A DNA stretch of 35,863 bases from Collinsella aerofaciens (lineage in GTDB: Bacteria > Actinomycetota > Coriobacteriia > Coriobacteriales > Coriobacteriaceae): assembly GCA_030841765.1 (NCBI GenBank), contig JAUUSS010000011.1, forward strand, positions 1 through 35,863. Reading direction: 5' to 3'. Below, piece by piece: positions 33,322 through 35,863 of the stretch. Under the pieces are notes generated by a model, which saw only the letters and a program-made list of their open reading frames with translations, was not told where the DNA came from and did no database searches. Numbering within the stretch: the stretch's first letter is position 1; every line of letters begins with the position of its first letter. The position numbers were made by a program, and so were the translations under genes.

Positions 33322-34611
33322 CTACTTGCGCAGCGGCTTGGGCAGTGGAACGCCGGCGGCGATGGCTGCGGCGATGATCATGCAGACGATACCCTTGAGT
33401 GGGAAGCACATGAGCAGCAGGCCCACGACCATGACCGGCTGGCGCATGACAGCGCCCATCGTCGAGGCCGTGCAGACGGCGACGCAAAAGACCGGATCGG
33501 CACCGGTAAGAATGGCAAGACCATAGCCCAGGCTTACGCCCGAGAAGATAACGGGGAAGAAGTGGCCTCCGCGCCAACCCAAGTTGATGAGGGCGGGGGT
33601 CAGCATGGCTTTGACAAGACCGGTCGCGATAAGCACGCCGGCGGGAATGGTCAGGTAGGTTTCCATGAGCACGTCGGCCTGGGTCTCGCCGGCAAACATG
33701 GTGTAGGGCAGGACCGTGCCGCAGATGGCGAGCGCCAGACCGGCCAGCATGGCTTTGACGACAGGACAATCACCTATTGCATGGGACAGCGCCTCGCTTG
33801 CATGCTCGGAGACAAAGTACAGCCAGCCGCAAACGGTGCCGACCAACGCCAACGGAATGAGCCAGGCAAGTTCCAAGTTGCCCACCTCGGCGGACTCGAA
33901 CCTGGGCATGCCCATGCCGCCGCCCACAAGCTGGCCAAGCAGCAGGTAGGTGCCCAGACCGCCGGCAATCGCAATGCCGTAGACCATCGTCTTTTGCGCC
34001 TTGGGCAACTTGATGGTGATCTCGCCGGACGCAGAGCCCTCGTCGCCTTCGGCGCTACCGGCGAGCGGTGCCACGAAGCCAAAGACGGGCGCCGTAAAGA
34101 GCGCCGTCAGGACAGCCTGGGTGCCCAGCAGCGTGAGCTCCCTAAACTCGGCGCCAAAGCGACGCATGCGGTCGCCGACCCAGCTGCACAGACCCGCGAT
34201 AACACCGGTCAGGCCGGCCTCCGGTCCAATGCTGCCGCCAAACAGCAGCGGCAGCAATGCCGCGAGCGAAAGCTTGCCCAAGTTGTCGTAGGGGTAGTGC
34301 CCGTCTTGCTTGACCTTAGCCATCACCTGGTTGAGGTCATCGGTCCTGGTGCCCGTCATCTTTTCGTACAGACCGATTAGCAGGCCGCCCAGCAGGCAGA
34401 CAAAAAACGGATACGGCAAAAAGCCAAACGGGCCGCTGGCAAGCTCGGGCGAAGCGACGCCCAGCGCGTGCGGAATCTCTGTCCATAGATAGTCGATACC
34501 GTGCTCCATCGCAAAAAAGAACAGCCAGACTGCGGCACCCGCGAGTGCGCCGGTCACAGCAACGCTGGCCAAAAACAGCGCTCGGTTCGTGGGTTTAGCG
34601 AGCTCATCCAT
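33322..34611 (-). CDS. ClC-family anion channel/transporter, gating Glu replaced
   Basis: The 429 residues contain about ten TM segments and ClC features: GGSIGPEAGLTGVIAGLCSW, corresponding to the GREGP filter loop, and GWRGGHFFPVIFSGVSLGYG, corresponding to the GxFxP loop. The gating glutamate of GREGP aligns with Ile in GSIGP; a Glu follows the Pro instead, a pattern seen in a YfeO-like branch. This suggests a channel or unusual coupling, though only functional tests can tell. GGGAGG precedes ATG 34611. No regulator is adjacent. Confidence 0.9.
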   Translation of the reverse strand: MDELAKPTNRALFLASVAVTGALAGAAVWLFFFAMEHGIDYLWTEIPHALGVASPELASGPFGFLPYPFFVCLLGGLLIGLYEKMTGTRTDDLNQVMAKVKQDGHYPYDNLGKLSLAALLPLLFGGSIGPEAGLTGVIAGLCSWVGDRMRRFGAEFRELTLLGTQAVLTALFTAPVFGFVAPLAGSAEGDEGSASGEITIKLPKAQKTMVYGIAIAGGLGTYLLLGQLVGGGMGMPRFESAEVGNLELAWLIPLALVGTVCGWLYFVSEHASEALSHAIGDCPVVKAMLAGLALAICGTVLPYTMFAGETQADVLMETYLTIPAGVLIATGLVKAMLTPALINLGWRGGHFFPVIFSGVSLGYGLAILTGADPVFCVAVCTASTMGAVMRQPVMVVGLLLMCFPLKGIVCMIIAAAIAAGVPLPKPLRK

Positions 34612-34736
34612 CGGGTCCTCCCGCGGTCAAAGTCGACATAGATACGTTTTATTGTAGAGCGAGTGTGGCCCAGTCAAGCCAACCGTCTGCGCTGCAAACG
34701 GAGCCACCGGGGACCACGGCGGGGCAGGCTCAAGAC

Positions 34737-35270
34737 TTATCCGTTGATAATCGAGGCAATCTCGTGCAGATCCTCGGCAAAGTAGATGCCCCGTTGACGC
34801 TGCGGGCTCGATAGGCCCTTATCAATCATGTGCCCGAGCAGCGCCTTAAGATCGTTGTAGTAACCGTCCAGGTTATACAGAATGCACGGAGCACTCAAGT
34901 GCCCCAACGACACCGCGGACATGACCTCGGCAATCTCCTCGAGCGTGCCCGTCCCACCGGGAAAGGCGATGAACGCATCGCCGAGCTCGATCATCTTGGC
35001 TTTGCGCTCGGCCATATCACTCGTCACGATGAGGTCGTCAATGCCGTCGTGTTGAAATTCGGCCTCTATAAAAAAGCTCGGCTCAACACCCGTCACGTGT
35101 CCACCTGCCTCGAGTACGCTATCGGCGAGAGCGCCCATCAGTCCCGACTTGGACCCACCGTACACGAGCGCCTGGCCGTTGGCGCCAATCCAGTTGCCCA
35201 GCTCCTGCACCGCGGGCAGAAACGCCGGGTCATTGCCGACGCTGGCACCCAGATACACGGTGATATTCAT
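34737..35270 (-). CDS. LOG-family phosphoribohydrolase
   Basis: The 177 residues contain the lysine-decarboxylase-like/LOG signature FPGGTGTLEEIAEVMS and ERKAKMIELGDAF, with YGGSKSGLMGALADSVLEAG near the N-terminus. Bacterial LOG proteins cleave nucleoside 5'-monophosphates to the base and ribose 5-phosphate; cytokinin activation is the plant role. GGGGGACTG lies upstream of ATG 35270. Its neighbour encodes a potassium channel on the same strand. Confidence 0.9.
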   Translation of the reverse strand: MNITVYLGASVGNDPAFLPAVQELGNWIGANGQALVYGGSKSGLMGALADSVLEAGGHVTGVEPSFFIEAEFQHDGIDDLIVTSDMAERKAKMIELGDAFIAFPGGTGTLEEIAEVMSAVSLGHLSAPCILYNLDGYYNDLKALLGHMIDKGLSSPQRQRGIYFAEDLHEIASIING

Positions 35271-35306
35271 ATTCAGTCCCCCTCATTGTGACGCGCGGCG
35301 CCCGCT

Positions 35307-35732
35307 CTAGCGTTGGCGGCGCCGATATTCGCGCACGCGGCGCGACAGATCGGCGAGCTGGTCGCGATCGAGCTCTTCCAGATGCTCAAGATCGTCCATA
35401 AAGCGCGCCATGGTGTCCTTTTGACGCATCTTGATGAGCGTATTGCAGTAGTTCACCGCCACGCCCGTGAGCATGGCGATGTAGAAGATGCTAATAACGC
35501 TCAAGACGACGGTAATAGCGCGGGCAACCGGTGTTTCGGCCGGAATGTCGCCAAAGCCGATGGTCGAGACCGTCTCGAAGCTAAACCAAAGTCCATCGCC
35601 AAAGGTGAGGGTCGTGGGCTCGGACAGCCAGACAGCCGTCGAGCACAGCAGGTAAAAGATAAGAAACAGACCCGTGATGCGCGCAAAGCCAGCCTGTCGC
35701 AGCACATCGGCAAGCGTCCTCAACTTGTTCAT
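35307..35732 (-). CDS. Small two-TM potassium channel
   Basis: The 141 residues have a TM segment (about 16-36), a pore helix and K+ filter FETVSTIGFGDIPAETP, a second TM (about 74-96) and a coiled, charged C-terminus (MARFMDDLEHLEELDRDQL). This is a KcsA-like minimal channel. The ATG at 35732 has AAAAGGGG upstream, whereas the in-frame start at 35783 has no site. It is 36 bases upstream of the LOG-family gene, so co-transcription is possible. The 131 bases to the right edge show no further gene. Confidence 0.9.
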   Translation of the reverse strand: MNKLRTLADVLRQAGFARITGLFLIFYLLCSTAVWLSEPTTLTFGDGLWFSFETVSTIGFGDIPAETPVARAITVVLSVISIFYIAMLTGVAVNYCNTLIKMRQKDTMARFMDDLEHLEELDRDQLADLSRRVREYRRRQR

Positions 35733-35863
35733 CGCGACCCCTTTTCCCAGACGCCCAATCACGTTCGCCCGGTATTGTCCCACAACCGGCAGCTAAGGAC
35801 GTTCCTTCTAATATGAGCAGGACATTGTCAAGAGGCAAAATCGGGCCTGGCCCCAACGATATG

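Noticed and set aside
33049..34380. 443-codon plus-strand frame running through the ABC permease end and antisense to the ClC gene
   Set aside because: It crosses the ends of two well-supported genes, and its composition (His/Gln/Gly/Asp) is that of a shadow frame.
35826..35831. TTGACA on the minus strand upstream of the potassium channel as a promoter
   Set aside because: The hexamer is perfect, but no -10-like element occurs at 16-18 bases, only TATTAG and TTAGAA at shorter distance.

Overview
This window looks like a chromosomal segment of a high-G+C actinobacterium of the class Coriobacteriia, most likely Collinsella or a close relative. That assignment is inferred from codon use, from the gene mix (SBP/MscS fusion partners, a TetM-like GTPase, TrmL with an internal insertion, a UvrA2-type ATPase) and from short palindromes at gene ends. 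No rRNA or tRNA gene, phage module or CRISPR array was recognised.

Left end (1 to about 3.2 kb, minus strand): a visibly A+T-richer operon that looks like a ribosomally synthesised, post-translationally modified peptide (RiPP) locus. In transcription order it holds a radical SAM enzyme, a small GNAT-like protein, a PqqD-domain protein, a 66-residue Ala/Val/aromatic-rich candidate precursor, a small membrane protein, and a gene cut by the window edge with a winged-helix-like N-terminus. Its upstream side (3.2-4.1 kb) is gene-poor and carries what looks like an IS30-type transposase relic, which suggests horizontal acquisition.

Core (4.1-16 kb): a flavodoxin-fold oxidoreductase, an ArsC/Spx-fold protein without its catalytic cysteine, a CobW-type GTPase, TrmL, two paralogous AAA+ ATPases flanking a UvrA2-like ATPase, a TetM/EF-G-like GTPase, a GNAT acetyltransferase, a small zinc-ribbon protein and RsmJ. 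Near-perfect palindromes sit on or next to the stop codons of trmL, uvrA2, the TetM-like gene and rlmA.

Middle (16-22.3 kb): a solute-binding lipoprotein is followed 12 bases later by a 1027-residue protein that joins two Cache-like extracytoplasmic sensor domains to an MscS channel. No ABC permease or ATPase accompanies the binding protein, so the pair may form a ligand-sensing channel. Two small paralogous membrane proteins and a LysR regulator follow.

Right part (22.4-35.7 kb): rlmA; a MATE exporter; a LysR regulator divergent from an EamA exporter; ung; a VUT-family (queuosine-precursor-type) transporter with a possible preQ1-like leader, followed by an SDR; prfC; a three-unit palindromic tandem repeat of about 82 bp per unit; a YtrA-type GntR/ABC operon with a clear operator; a ClC-family protein lacking the usual gating glutamate; a LOG-family hydrolase; and a small potassium channel.

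The two strongest candidates for undescribed biology are the RiPP operon at the left edge and the SBP / dual-Cache-MscS pair.
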